A DNA stretch of 64,000 nucleotides, from contig NC_083689.1 in the NCBI RefSeq assembly GCF_033118175.1, positions 29,122,501 to 29,186,500 on the forward strand, written 5' to 3'. This document shows positions 21,336 through 33,010 of the stretch, piece after piece. The DNA is from Dama dama (taxonomy: Eukaryota; Chordata; Mammalia; Artiodactyla; Cervidae). The position numbers and the translations under genes were made by a program. A model generated the notes under the pieces. The model ran no database searches. It was not told the DNA's origin and saw nothing but the letters and a program-made list of their open reading frames with translations. Within the stretch, counting starts at the first letter, position 1. The number at the start of each line of letters is the position of its first letter.

Positions 21336-22240
21336 AGTTCAGTTCAGTCGCTCAGTCGTGTCCGACTCTTTGCGACCCCATGAACCACAGCACACTAGGC
21401 CTCCCTGTCCATCACCAACTCCTGGAGTCCACCTAAACCCATGTCCATTGAGTCAGTGATGCCATCCAACCATCTCATCCTCTGTCATCCCCTTCTCCTC
21501 CTGCCCTCAATATTTCCCAGCATCAGGGTCTTTTCCAATGAGTCAACTCTTCATATCAGGTGGCCAAAGTATTGGAGTTTCAGCTTCAACATCAGCCCTT
21601 CCAATGAACACCCAGGACTGATCTCCTTTAGGATGGACTGGTTGGATCTCCTTGCAGTCCAAGGGACTCTCAAGAGTCCTCTCCAACACCACAGTTCAAA
21701 AGCATCAATTCTTCGGCGCTCAGCTTTCTTTATAGTCCAACTCTCACATCCATACATGACCACTGGAAAAACCATAGCCTTGACTAGATGGAACTTGGTT
21801 GGCAAAGTAATGTCTCTGCTTTTTAATATGCTGTCTAGGTTGGTCATAACTTTCCTTCCAAGGAGTAAGCATCTTTTAATTTCATGGCTGCAATCACCAT
21901 CTGCAGTGATTTTGGAGCCCAGAAAAATAAAGTCAGCCACTGTTTCCCCATGTATTTGCCATGAAGTGATGGGACCAGATGCCATGATCTTAGTTTTCTG
22001 AATGTTGAGCTTTAAGCCAACTTTTTCACTCTCCTCTTTCACTTTCATCAAGTGGCTCTTGAGTTCTTCTTCACTTTCTGCCATAAGGGTGGTGTCATCT
22101 GCATATCTGAAGTTATTGATATTTCTCCCAACAATCTTGATTCCAGCTTGTGCTTCCTCCAGCTCAGCGTTTCTGATGATGTACTCTGCATATAAGTTAA
22201 ATAAGCAGGGTGACAATATACAGCCTTGACATACTGATGT
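21336..22240 (-). mobile_element. BovB LINE, 5'-truncated (0.9 kb)
   Basis: Antisense BovB from its 3' tail (agttcagttcagtcgctcag) back into the reverse transcriptase domain, ending near cagccttgacatac. It sits between the aacaacaac tail of the preceding SINE and the remaining acaacaacaaca at about 22246-22256. That places the insertion in the SINE tail, with the AAC repeat serving as target or TSD. Confidence 0.92.
21551..22235 (-). pseudogene. BovB ORF2 remnant: RT palm end to C-terminus
   Basis: About 228 codons of BovB ORF2 remain open here. The catalytic RT motif YADD is encoded at 22094-22105 (context FRYADDTTLMAES). It is followed by the post-RT region with the peptides MASGPITSWQI, FLGSKITADGDCSHEIKR and RRIDAFELWCWRGLLRVPW. 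The frame stops at HLI, short of the BovB C-terminus. The 5' half of ORF2 (endonuclease and the first RT motifs) is absent because of truncation. The frame extends upstream to 22411 through unrelated flanking DNA by chance. This is a dead RTE-clade reverse transcriptase fragment, although the retained part is unusually free of stops. Confidence 0.88.
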
Positions 22241-22267
22241 ACTTGACAACAACAACATGGTAAATTG

Positions 22268-22596
22268 CAGATGCATTCCCAGTAAGGGGACGTGCAGGGG
22301 AAAGGCAGGAACCCCACAGGAATTCTGAAAGCAGGAAGAGCCCTGCCGATGTCTCACTAGCACAATCATTGTGCAGATTTCTCTACAGCTTTGGTTTCCT
22401 AACACTGGCAACAGGCAAGTAGTTCTGAGTCAAATGAGAAAACCTCCTGGAAAAGGAGGCAAAGATCCTCCAATGTAGGCTTTGGTGCTTTGCCCCTTTC
22501 CAGAGCAGCTGCCTCCAGCACGAGGCCTGCCCGTGGCTGCCCTTGGGCCAATCAGCCTGATTAATCACCTGCAGGCCTTTATTTAGATTCCTTCAC
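22268..22596. other. Unassigned sequence
   Basis: No repeat recognised. Somewhat GC-richer than its surroundings. Confidence 0.3.
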
Positions 22597-22787
22597 GAGG
22601 TGCTGCATCTCACACTTCAGCATTAGCATCACCTGGGAGGCCTGTAAAAACACAGATTGCTGCCCGGATCCCCGCGTTTCTGACGTAGTTGATCTGTTAG
22701 GGAGCCCAGAAGCTGACCTTCCTGATGACTCCCCTGAAAGGGCTGTTGCTGCTGGTCTGGCGACCACCCTTGAAGAGTAGCTGCTTT
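22597..22787 (+). mobile_element. MER5A-type hAT-Charlie element
   Basis: Matches MER5A in order: cattagcatcacctgggagg, gtaaaaacacagattgctg, gttgctgctggtctggcgac, cccttgaagagtagctg. Confidence 0.75.
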
Positions 22788-23307
22788 AATATGCACACCA
22801 GAGGTATTTTTATAGTGAATTTATTTAACAAAAGGGAATCATTTTCTGTAATCCTGGAGTATTTGTACCATTTTTTTAAACTGCTTGATGCTGAATGTTT
22901 ATAATGTTTTTAAAGTTCTCTGAATCACCAAATCATTGAATTTCAGGTGTGGGATATACCGTACAGGGCCAGATTTTCTAATGTCCTATTCCCCCCTCCC
23001 TTTTCTTTATTGGGCTTAAGAATAATTTTAACCTTTGTGCTCCAACCCAGTATCCCTGGATTTTGATTAAGACTCTTGACTTTTTCTCTAGCCAGTTGTT
23101 TATGAGTGACAAGCTCTCTTGTTTGATCATCTATTTTTTTCTCTGGGAACGTGATATAATTCTTGCAGATGAGAATCCAGTCTAATTCCTTCTTTTTTAT
23201 AGCTCTGAAAATTCTTTTTTCTCCAGGTTTATGACATCTTTGTATCAGTTACTTTCTGTCATCAGGTCTTCCTACTTGCTTTAATACTTTGGTTGTTTGT
23301 TTTCATC
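22788..23307. other. Unassigned AT-rich sequence
   Basis: No recognised features. Confidence 0.3.
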
Positions 23308-23322
23308 ATATATATATATATT
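23308..23322. repeat. Short TA microsatellite
   Basis: About seven AT/TA units. Confidence 0.8.
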
Positions 23323-23665
23323 ATTTTTTACTTTGCTAAAATGTACATAAAGTTCACTGTTGTAAGAAACTTATGGCATACAATTAAGTGGCATTAAGTA
23401 CATTTATAATACTGTACTGCCATGACCACCATCTTTTATCAGAACTTCTTCATCATCTCAAACAAACTGTGCCCATTCAACAATAGCTTTTCATTCTCCT
23501 CTCCTCCCAGGTCCTGGTAATATGTATCTACTTTCTGTCTTTATGAATATGCCAATTTTAGGCCCTTCATTGTGAAATCCTACAATATTTGGGTCTGGTT
23601 ATTTCACTGACTATAATGTTTTCATGATTCATCCCTGCTGGCTTTTATAATGTTTCTTCTTAGTT
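23323..23665 (-). mobile_element. Old L1 3'UTR fragment
   Basis: Antisense L1M 3'UTR landmarks: aaaatgtacataaagttcac, gtggcattaagtacattta, ctttctgtctttatgaatat, ttcatgattcatccctgctg. Confidence 0.7.
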
Positions 23666-25534
23666 CTCTGTAAAAAAGCCTGCATGTTTCTAGTACTCTA
23701 TCCCAAAGGAAAGGTCTTCCCTTTATTCTTAGGACCACCCCTGTTCCCCTCTCCCACTTTTCTTCTGAAAAACAGACTCTCCCTGTCATGAAAGTGAGGA
23801 TTCTAGAATCCTTTTGTGTGGCTTTTTACTAGGAGGTGAATGGTTTCGTGTGCTGATTATTGGTCCTGTGACTCATGTGAAGTACGTCACTGAAATCTCT
23901 AACATCTTGTTCCACAACCAGCCACAGCAGGGGGAATTTTCCCAAAACCTTTTGGGTGTTTCTTAGAATTTTGCTAAGAACGCTCCTTCTAGATCTTCTA
24001 GAAGTAATCTTTAAACAGAGGGGAAATACGGATAAAATTACCTTTGGAAATTGTTTTGCTTGGACTTTATCTGCCAGTCAGCTGCCTCACTAGCATCCTG
24101 TCATTTACATGGCTTATTTTTTTTTTTTCCTCAAATAATGAGCAAAGAAAGGAGACTCTAGGAGTTGTGAAAAAGTTGATGGGATAAGACAGTCTTTTAA
24201 TCACCTTCACCTGAATTTCGTTGCATACACAGGCTGGTGACTTATCTCTGACTGCAGCAGCATATGAGTCTCTGCCAAAGAGGGGGAAACTCCAATAATC
24301 TCATAGATATGGCTGGAACAGGGTCATATCACTGCTTTTGATTATATACGAGCTCAGGTTGTGTTTCACTTTGTTCAAGTTATGAAGAAGGTAAAGGTGC
24401 CTTCAAGGAAAGTAAATATAATAGGTACAGCCCAAGTATTAGATCAAAAGAAATTGTTTCCACCAGTAACAGTGGATTCCTTTTCCATCATTTGAAAGTC
24501 ACATTAACTTATAAGTTGCTTGAAAATTAGGCTTGTGCTCAACTGCTGCCTAACAATCAGTTGGCTATCAAGCCTGCAATGAATCCCTAAGTTATTTTGT
24601 TCATTTTTGTTCATAGTGATCTCACTGATATATATATACATACATATACATTTATATATATAACATAAATATACATGTATAATCAACTGTACACACATAG
24701 TTTGGAAAAGCCAGAGTAAATACTAGTTTATTTTTTCTTTTAAAAAATTGCTACTGGTACTAATTAGTGAATGATGGTTTAATAAGTAGCATTTTCTTTT
24801 CTTTTGTATATGACAAACTTCATGTTCTCAGAAAGAAATTATGTGTTTTTACTGGATTTGCAATTCAATAAGCTAAGCTTGGCTTTATTTTCAAGTTCAA
24901 AGCTACTTAGGGAAAAGGAGAAACAAATAACATTGTGTGTTCCTTTTGTAGGACATAAAATAGGAAGTACTTTAGCCTTGCACATTCATTTTGCCTCCAT
25001 CCTGATATTACATTTTCTACCCATCATCATGCATTTAGAAAACTATGTTTTAAAAAATGGCTCGCACTACAGAATCAAGGAATGAAGAGATGAGTGTAAG
25101 AATGGAACTTTAACCTCTCTGTCTTGAAACTTTGTTTCTAATTAAGAACCTGAAACATTCAGTCCATGTTGTGGCTATATTTTTCTGGCGTGGAGCTTCT
25201 TAATAGATAAAAAAATGTCCCTGTATTTCTAGTTCTTTTTTCAATCTCTTTGAGTACTAAGATAATCTGATTTAATGCAGTCAAACCAATATTTGAAAGG
25301 AACTTTGTTAAGCTCTGCTTCCCATTTGAAGATTAGTAAGCCAAGTTCCTTCTCACAAAAAGTTCATAATTTGGCAAGGCTATGTCGGGGACAGGGTTAT
25401 GACATGAGGTAAATAGACACATATGGTTTAAATGAATGCTAAGAAATGATACCAAAGGCTCTGACTCTGGGGGTTTGAATGGGGAAACAGATCAGGTACC
25501 CCAGGATGGATAAGAAAACAGGTGGGAGCATTTG
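23666..25534. other. Unassigned 1.9 kb
   Basis: Contains a TA/CA-rich microsatellite at about 24627-24675 and a T11 run near 24117. No gene or repeat family recognised. Confidence 0.3.
24627..24675. repeat. Compound TA/CATA microsatellite
   Basis: Alternating tatata and catacata units of imperfect purity. Confidence 0.75.
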
Positions 25535-25730
25535 AGATGGGCTCTTATTCTCACAGTTGAATGGGCAGCAGGATTACCTGGAGGACTTGCTACAACACAA
25601 ATTGCTGGGCCCCACATTCAACATTTTTGATTGAGTAGGTCTGGGGTGGGGTGTAAAAATTTGAATTTCTAACAAGTTACCAGGTGATTCTTGTCCTGCT
25701 TACTCAGATACAGCCCTTGAAGAAGCATTG
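25535..25730 (+). mobile_element. MER5A-type hAT-Charlie element
   Basis: Matches MER5A: ggattacctggaggacttgc, aaattgctgggccccacat, gtaggtctggggtgggg, aatttctaacaagttaccag, ccttgaagaagcattg. Confidence 0.85.
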
Positions 25731-25854
25731 CTCGAGAGAGATGGGGAAAGAACGGAGGGTGTTTGATCCAGAGAAAGAGAACAGGCAACTTTGAGAGGTA
25801 AGAAATTGAAGGGCACTTTGAATGATGATAATGATGAATGCTAGCTTTTTTGCC

Positions 25855-25960
25855 AGTGAGAAGATGAAGTTACAGAGAGGTTAAAGAGCTTAAAGTCACA
25901 GACCTAATAAGCATCAGAGCCAGGGTTTGAACCTATGGAGTCAGCCACCCAGAGCTTGAT
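25855..25960 (-). mobile_element. MIR remnant
   Basis: Antisense MIR (cagagaggttaaagagctta, gagccagggtttgaacc). Confidence 0.7.
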
Positions 25961-26238
25961 GTTTCATTGCTGTGATTAATAGTTGAAAGCAGTACATCTC
26001 GACTGACACAGACATTTTTTAGGCCGAATGAGCGTTAAGGCTTAGCATGCAGGTTGCAATTATATTTCAGAGGCTTTAAGTGCCAGGTTAAGGGATTTTG
26101 TATTTAGGATGTTAATAGAGATGTATTCAACTTTTTTTTTTTTTTTGGATCGGGTTTGATTGAGTAGCAATGTACATAATCAAGAGAGACGAAAGGTTGG
26201 ACACCTGGTTTGAAGTCTTGTATAACAACCCAAGTAGG

Positions 26239-26333
26239 GAGTTCCCTGGTGATCCGGTGCTTAGGTGCTTTCACTGCCAAAGGCTTAGGTTCAATTCCTG
26301 GTCCTGTAAGCCATGTGGCAGGGCCAAAAAAAA
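26239..26333 (+). mobile_element. CHR-type SINE, 95 bp
   Basis: Sense cetartiodactyl tRNA-derived SINE: gggagttccctggtgatccg, a B-box-like ggttcaattcc, a 3' end gtggcagggcc, then A17. It appears to lack part of the 3' body found in longer copies. Several overlapping open frames here are SINE translations. Confidence 0.85.
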
Positions 26334-26335
26334 AA

Positions 26336-27719
26336 AAAAAAAGCACAAATGAAAGAAAAGGGCAAGTGCAATTGAAATGGGAGTGGAGAGGGTGGGGAAA
26401 AGAGATCCTTTGCGTGTTGGCTATGCTTGTGATTCCTAGTCCTTCTACCAGCTGTGATTCCATGGTTTGAAAATTTTGGTTTATGACACAAACTGCATTT
26501 AACTTAACAAAGAGAAATGTGTTCTATCTGAGATCATTCTTTTTCCCACTGTAACGCATCCAGATGGTAACTAACAGTCCATAATTATCAAGAGCTCAAA
26601 ATCCCAGCATTGTCCCAGTTGTGATAAGCACCAAACTTGAACAAGTGAGCAGACATTTAAAAATATTTTATGGCTTTCAGTTGCAGGTCTTTGTCATAGG
26701 CTTGTATCCAAGGTCAATCACATAAATGTTTAAAATTTAAGTCCGATCTACAATCATGTTTCAGAAATTCTTCTGATGCCATCAAAAGCCAGTGGAATGT
26801 TTTCATAATCCTGAGATAATAAGTTACTATACTGACATAAAATAATTCCAGCCAAAACAAAGAAATCCATGTGGTTTTATGGGTAAATACATAATGTACA
26901 CCAGGCACTTGAAACATTGAATACATCATCCCTGTCTTTATGCTTCTAATAATACAGGCTTTTGCTACCTGATAATGAGTTTGGGGCTCATGAATAGGAG
27001 TCAAGAAATATTCTCTAGTTTGAGCACTGGCATTCTGGAGGCAGCTGGAGAGAACTGACCAAGACAAAGTTTGGAGAAGGGCCCCATTTAGAGGAGCTGG
27101 TGCTTAATTTGGTGTGGTTCAAGATAGGCATGCTGGGATGTCTTTTTAACTCAGTATCCTAAGGCAGGATATCATTACCAAAGAGCCCTTAGGAAAATAA
27201 GGAGTATTGAAACTTTAGGGAGTCCAGAAAAACCCAATTGGTCTTTCTCTCCAATGTGAAATATTTTAACCTGATAAACTTTTAGAATGCCATTTTCAGG
27301 TAAAATAAAACTTATCTAATGTAGATCTAAAAGTTCCACTTCAAACTTTCTGTCACTGCTAAATACCCGCCAACCTCATGAAGAAAATTTTAAAAGATTG
27401 AAGTTTCTTTTAGGTGTAATAGTGACAGCCCATGTGTGTGTGGTTGTGAAATAGTTATGCACCAGGCCTCCAGTAACTGCAGCTTAAAAGCACTCAGCAA
27501 AGGGATACATTTCTGCACAATAGCACCTGGTTTCTCCCTCACTTGAGCATCCAACCTGGAAGTCAGTCCTCCTCACACTGCTAAAGGCCAGAGTGCCTGA
27601 GAGGGAAGTCATTCACAGAAACAGGTACTTTTTTAGAAGGCCTGGGAAAGGAGACTAAGTTTTTCTAAGTTCCAGTGTCTGTTCCATAGATATTAGGAAG
27701 AGTAATATCTAGAGCTATA
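26336..27719. other. Unassigned 1.4 kb
   Basis: No recognised repeats. The minus-strand open frame of 117 codons (26714-27067) has no identifiable domain. Confidence 0.3.
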
Positions 27720-27725
27720 ATTACA

Positions 27726-28136
27726 AGTTGTTGCTCAGTCATGTCTGACTCTTTGCAGCCCCATGGACTGCAGCACGCCAGGCTTCCCTGTGCTTCATCA
27801 TCTCCTGAAGCTTGCTCAAATTCATGTCCATTGACTCAGTGATGCCATCCAACCATCTCATCCTCTGTTGTCCCCTTCTCCTGCCTTCAATCTTTCCCAG
27901 CATCAGGGTCTTTTCCAATGAGTCGGTTCTTCTCATCAGATGGCCAAAGTATTGGAGCTTCAGCTTCAGTATCAGTCCTTCCAATGAATATTCAGGGCTG
28001 ATTTCCTTTAGGATTGACTGATTTGATTTTTTTTTCAGTCCAAGGGACTCTCAAGAGTCTTCTCCAACACCACAATTTGAAAGCATCAATTCTTCCGCAT
28101 TCAGTCTTCTTTATGGTCCAACTCTCACATCCATAC
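27726..28136 (-). mobile_element. BovB LINE 3' fragment (0.4 kb)
   Basis: Antisense BovB from the 3' end (ttgttgctcagtcatgtctg) to tccaactctcacatccatac. The 6-bp TSD, aattac, lies at 27720-27725 and 28137-28142. ORF2 C-terminal fragments are readable on the minus strand (27739-27984). Confidence 0.92.
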
Positions 28137-28142
28137 AATTAC

Positions 28143-28828
28143 TCACATTTATTTGGAAACTGGATTTTGGAACATTTACCATCAAAGATTCTGAATATGC
28201 CCTGCAAATTAGCAGGTCAACCTTTCTGAGGGAAATAGCAACACTGACACATATACTAAGGTAGGAAGTGAAACAGCACAAAAATAGGGAAATAGCAGAT
28301 AACTTATCACCAAGATGATGAAGCAAGAGGGGACACAAAAGACCATAGTTGCTATGTTTATTCTTAGTCACACATAGCTAGATGCAGCAGGTGTATTATT
28401 TTTAGCCACACATAGCTAAATGAGTCACCATTCTCTGAGGAAAAATATAGAAAAAATGCTAAAGGGAAGTAACTGCAAGCTGCAAATCACTTATAGCAAC
28501 TACATGTATGTATTCGCTTAAGATAGCTGTTAAGGAAGCTCTCTTTAGTTTATTCCTCAGTGGGGGTTGAGTCATCAATGATTAGGTTTTCGCTTCCCTT
28601 ATAGAGATTCATGGGATTTTCTGGGTTCATTAACAAGAACCAAGTGGGTCCAAGAGGCAGCCAAGGCCTTGGTACCAACACAGAGAAATGAGGGAGCATC
28701 TCTGTGTGCCTTAAGCTACAGGACCAGCCAGCCAGGGTTTGTGCAGCCCTGGAAGCCAGCAGGGCAGAGCCTGGGACAAAAAGGAGATTTAGGAATGAAC
28801 CTTTAGTTCAAGGTTAACCAGAGAGACT
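28143..28828. other. Mostly unassigned, with an imperfect duplication
   Basis: A diverged direct repeat (ttattcttagtcacacatag near 28359 and ttatttttagccacacatag near 28396) forms a unit of about 37 bp. Nothing else is recognised. Confidence 0.4.
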
Positions 28829-28855
28829 GCTAACCCTAACCCCTAACCCCTAACC
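28829..28855. repeat. Short interstitial telomere-like repeat
   Basis: Four CTAACCC-type units, two of them 7-mers with an extra C, in a 27-bp tract. Confidence 0.7.
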
Positions 28856-31800
28856 ACTGGGTGATGCACACCATTGTATCTTGTAATTAAAAGGGTTTCC
28901 TGTGTGGTAACCTGACGTAGTTACTAAATGGCTTGCATGAAACAACATGCAGCATTCTGCAGATACTTTGCAATTACCTTATATCATCACCATGCAGTCA
29001 AAAGACAAAGAGAAAAGGCAGGGAGAAGCTTTTAACAGCAATTTGTAGCAAAGATGTTAAGAATAAGAACACACTGCTTGTTACCACTGGCTCTTAGGTT
29101 AATTACCTAATTGCAAATTGGCTTTCATTAATGTCTGGATACAGCTGAAATAATCTAATGCTTTCTCTGCTCTGATATCCTGCTATTTACATTTACATAG
29201 AGCATGCCTACACATGTTTTTTTTCTTTCCATAAGCCGTAAATGGGTCCATTTTTCCCATTTCTGTTTGGCGGGAGAGAAACAAGATAAGTGAACCATTG
29301 GGCTGTATTCTGAACCCACAGGTCACAGGCATACCATAATATAAAAATGGAAGTGTTCTGAAATGCACTGTATGGATCCATACTTTAAGACCAGCCCAGC
29401 ACCAAGTCCAGAATTCTGGAGGATATTTGTTGCCTTTGAATATTGCTGTCCTCTATCAAGGTCCATCCTGGCAGGGTGGCCATCTTTTCTTAAAGTCACA
29501 CTTACTCACTGCCTTCTACAGGTGATTGTTACCTTCCATTAATGAAAACGCACACTAGCCACCATTGTTTGTGGCGCTTGTTCTTGGCACAAAACCAAGA
29601 GAACAGCCTGCATATCATCTCTGTGTGTGCCAGTCCAGATGCTCCCGTGGGGCATACAGTATCAACACCTGAATACGTAGTGCTTAAGTGAACCAGTGTG
29701 GAGTAAGTCACTTACTGCTGAGTTCTACCAAAGGAAAGGGGTGAATGCCAAGTGGCAAATACAGCTTTCTCCTCCTCTTCCTTTTTAAACTTCCCTCTAA
29801 TGCAAAATCTGTTCATTAGGAAATCATGTAGTGACCAAAATGTACAGAAGGAAACAAAAATAATCCTTTCCCCAATGCAGAAAAAGTTGATGTATGTACT
29901 TTGCAATTTTTTGTATACATTCTTTCCCAAGATTTATTATTTCTATTTTTAACACTTCTGGATATATTTATTTCATTATCTAACATGAATGTATATGCCC
30001 ATCAGTGAGAAAATGTTCAAAGCCTAGTTGGCTTGTTTGCTTTCCCTGGAAAGGAGGACTAGTTTTTAAGAAGTCAAATTTTAAAATCAGTGTAGTGTTC
30101 AGGTTACAGATGGTTCTTTGATGAGCCACTGGAAAGGAAAATGCAGAACCATCTATTCCATTTGTGGCATAACATAATACCACTAAATATCTTTGATTTT
30201 TTATTTTTATTTATTTAGGCTAATTGAAATACCATGTTCATCTCCATTTTGAATTTACTCCCAAAATTTTCTTTTTCATAGCTCTGGGGTATACACTTTT
30301 AACTAATTATCTTAATGAACCCATCTTATCTTCAAGAATATCTAGTTCAAAATTACAGTTTATTAAAAACAAATTTGTCTTCTAAAATATAACCTTAAGG
30401 AAATAACCACTAAACACATCAAAGTAATGAATAAGCAGGATAAAAGAAAGAGTTATGGATACAGCTTAAATTCTAAATTTTAACTCCTTAGTTAAAAACT
30501 CTCTTTGTTCACTGAATTATAGAAAAATCAAGCTAAGCATAACACCAACTAAACAGTCTTATTCCTAACAGCTAAGAGTCTGCTTTCTCTAAACCAGAGC
30601 TTTTCCTCTTTGTAATGGGCTGCACTTATGAATTTCAAAGACTTTATAAAAATTAACCTACTGAGTAAAGCAATAAACTTCTTTGGTTCTGATTGGAAAT
30701 TTAATGACTGAGATGAAAGCTCTGAGGGGAGAAAATAGATTTTTGTGGATAAATTCAAATGTGATGAACAAATGAATTCAATTTTTGGTCTGTATAATTT
30801 CTCCAACTTTGGCTTCTCAGCCTTTCTGGTGATTTTCACAAACTCCTGTTGTTTTGGAAGTACACGGATTAATCTGGCTCGCAAACTAGTTTTCCTAAGA
30901 TACTCTTAAATCAGGAGTGTTAACTTAAGACAAGTGTACCCAGCATTCAGATACATATGAATATGTCTGAAAAATTTGCCAAGAAAAGGTAGAGATGTGC
31001 TGTGTTCACAAATCTCTTGAGCAAAGTTCCACTGCCAGAAAGGGTAACCGATACTAGAGTAGAGGGGTGACATTGTGACCACCCCCTGAAACTAATCCCT
31101 GGGACCCAGACTCAACCATGGTTTCTGTGCGACAGTTTCAGCAGTTTTGCCAGATGGGACCCTCGTAGCTTCAGGAGATGGTGGCCTTGTCTCAGAGTTT
31201 GCACCCTCAGGAGGGAGCGTTCTACCCTTAGTGGTATTGATGGTGGTATTGATGGTGGCTGCTGCTTTTGAGGGTGAATGTCACCCTGTATCTGGAACAG
31301 GGCACCAGCCTCTGGTCACCATGAAGACTGGTTTGAGAACATAAAGGAAGCATTTCTTGAGAGTTCTCATACTTTGTGGGAGGGACTGAGGCTGATGGGG
31401 GGGCAGAGTTAGAAAATACTGTTTTGTGATCATCATTTTGACGGCATGTTTATTTGCTGGCTGCAGTGACCTGGGAGATAAGAATTTTCCTCTGGCTTCG
31501 AGTTTGTGCTAGAGTAAAGATGAGCCAAAGTGGGTGGAAAAACCACTGGAGACTTGGAAATATGATTACATATGCACTTTAGATACAATTTACTATCCAA
31601 TTTTTAAGAGAATTGGTTGTATCCTACTGATGTGCATGGTCTACTTCCAGATGGATGTTAAGCAGCAAATGTCATATCAGAATGTCTATGAGTTGATAAA
31701 CTATGATTTATTAAAACTATGGTATGACATGGTATGGTATATCAGGAACACTGTTAAATGCCATGGAACATACACATTACAGGGGTGGAAGCAGGGTATG

Positions 31801-32074
31801 TGTGACAAATTCCTGTCCCCACTGAATGTGTCCATAACTGTGCTTCATGCAGTGGCCTCAATTATGGGTTAAATTACCGCCAGTAATTAAGAGTTGTTAG
31901 AGGTGTTGTCTCTTGTAGAGGTATGTCTTTCAGGCTTCTGTTGTAAACGCTGTCTAGTGCTGGGTCCTTAAAAGCAAGAGCTTAGTGTGGGGATCCACAG
32001 CCCAGGAAGCTAGCAGAAGAGATCAAGACAGTTCTGTAGTTTGGCAAATATAGCTTGTCAGGAGTGTATGCTGG
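28856..32074. other. Unassigned 3.2 kb
   Basis: I recognise no repeat family or gene. There is a small 12-bp tandem duplication (ggtattgatggt, 31233-31256). A 112-codon plus-strand frame (31534-31872) and a 111-codon minus-strand frame (30549-30884) lack domains. Confidence 0.3.
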
Positions 32075-32180
32075 TGTAAACTCCTGAGGCCCAGGACCTT
32101 ATTTGTTTTGTTCACTGCTGTAGCCCGAGCACTGAGAACAGTGATGCTCATTAATGTTGAATGAATGAATAAATGAACAT
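32075..32180 (+). mobile_element. L2 3' end remnant
   Basis: Classic L2 tail text: ttgttttgttcactgctgta, gcactgagaacagtgatgct, gttgaatgaatgaataaatg. Confidence 0.75.
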
Positions 32181-32497
32181 ACAGTGAGACATCTCATGCA
32201 ACTTAGGCAGGAAGAAAACCAGCTTAAAGCAAACTAGATGGGCACAACTCAGCTTCAACTGAAATTAGAAGTTGTCATCCTAGAAGAGGACCGGGTAGTC
32301 TTCCCCAGGAGTCAAGGAAGATGATTTTGATCCATGGGTAGTGGAAGAGAAGTGTTTAAATCAGAGCCATTGAGAAACCTGTGCAACTTAATCGGACTCT
32401 TCGTCAGCTGTGTATATCCTGTGTTGCCTTCCCTGTGCCCTATAGTCAAGAGAGTTTTGTAGAACATCTACTATGAGAAGGGGTATAGGCTCTGTGG

Positions 32498-33010
32498 TTA
32501 TATTAATTATCTGTTGCTGAGTTACAAAGTTACGTGAAATGTAGAGATGTATTTTGGAATCCAGGCCCAGCTTAAGTGGGTGGTTCTGGCTCAATGTCTT
32601 TGACGAGGATGCTGCCAAGTAGCTGGCTGGTGCTACAGTCATGTCAAGGCCCGACCGGGGAAAGAGACGCAGCTGCTAAGCTCACTCATGTGGTGGTTGG
32701 CGGACCTCAGCTCCTCGCTGGCTCTTAGTAGATCGACAACAAGGTCATGGGAACCTGTATTTAAGGCAGCTCAAACACGGGACGCTGCTTTCCCCCAGGA
32801 TGAGTGATGAGAAAGAGAAATGAGACTGAGATTAAAAGAGGAAGTCACAGTATTTTATAACCTATTCTCAGACATGACATCCTATTACTCCTGCCATATT
32901 CTGTGGTTTACACAAACCAACTTGAGGGCGATGCAGGAAAGAACCATTCCAATGTGTGCATGCCAGCAGGTTGGGATCCTTGGGGTCCCCCTGAGAGGCT
33001 GGCTGCAGTA
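32498..33010 (-). mobile_element. Old ERVL/MaLR-type LTR remnant
   Basis: Antisense LTR with ordered landmarks: ttaattatctgttgctgag, tggaatccaggcccagctta, catgtcaaggcccgaccggg, aagctcactcatgtggtggt, cagctcctcgctggctctta, ttataacctattctcagaca, ggatccttggggtcccc. Internal deletions relative to the family consensus. No coding remnants. Confidence 0.7.

Noticed and set aside
21551..22411. 286-codon frame as an intact gene
   Set aside because: Only the part below 22240 is BovB ORF2. The rest is chance read-through of flanking DNA, and the element is truncated and stopped early.
26104..26491. Overlapping frames on both strands around a poly(A) tract
   Set aside because: They come from a CHR-type SINE, its A tail and a nearby T run. 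Lys and Phe homopolymers reveal the origin.
31534..31872. 112-codon plus-strand frame
   Set aside because: No domain, splice context or conservation evidence. The length is within chance expectation for AT-rich DNA.
32640..32790. Possible CpG island
   Set aside because: A few CpGs only, inside an LTR remnant. Too short and not GC-rich enough.
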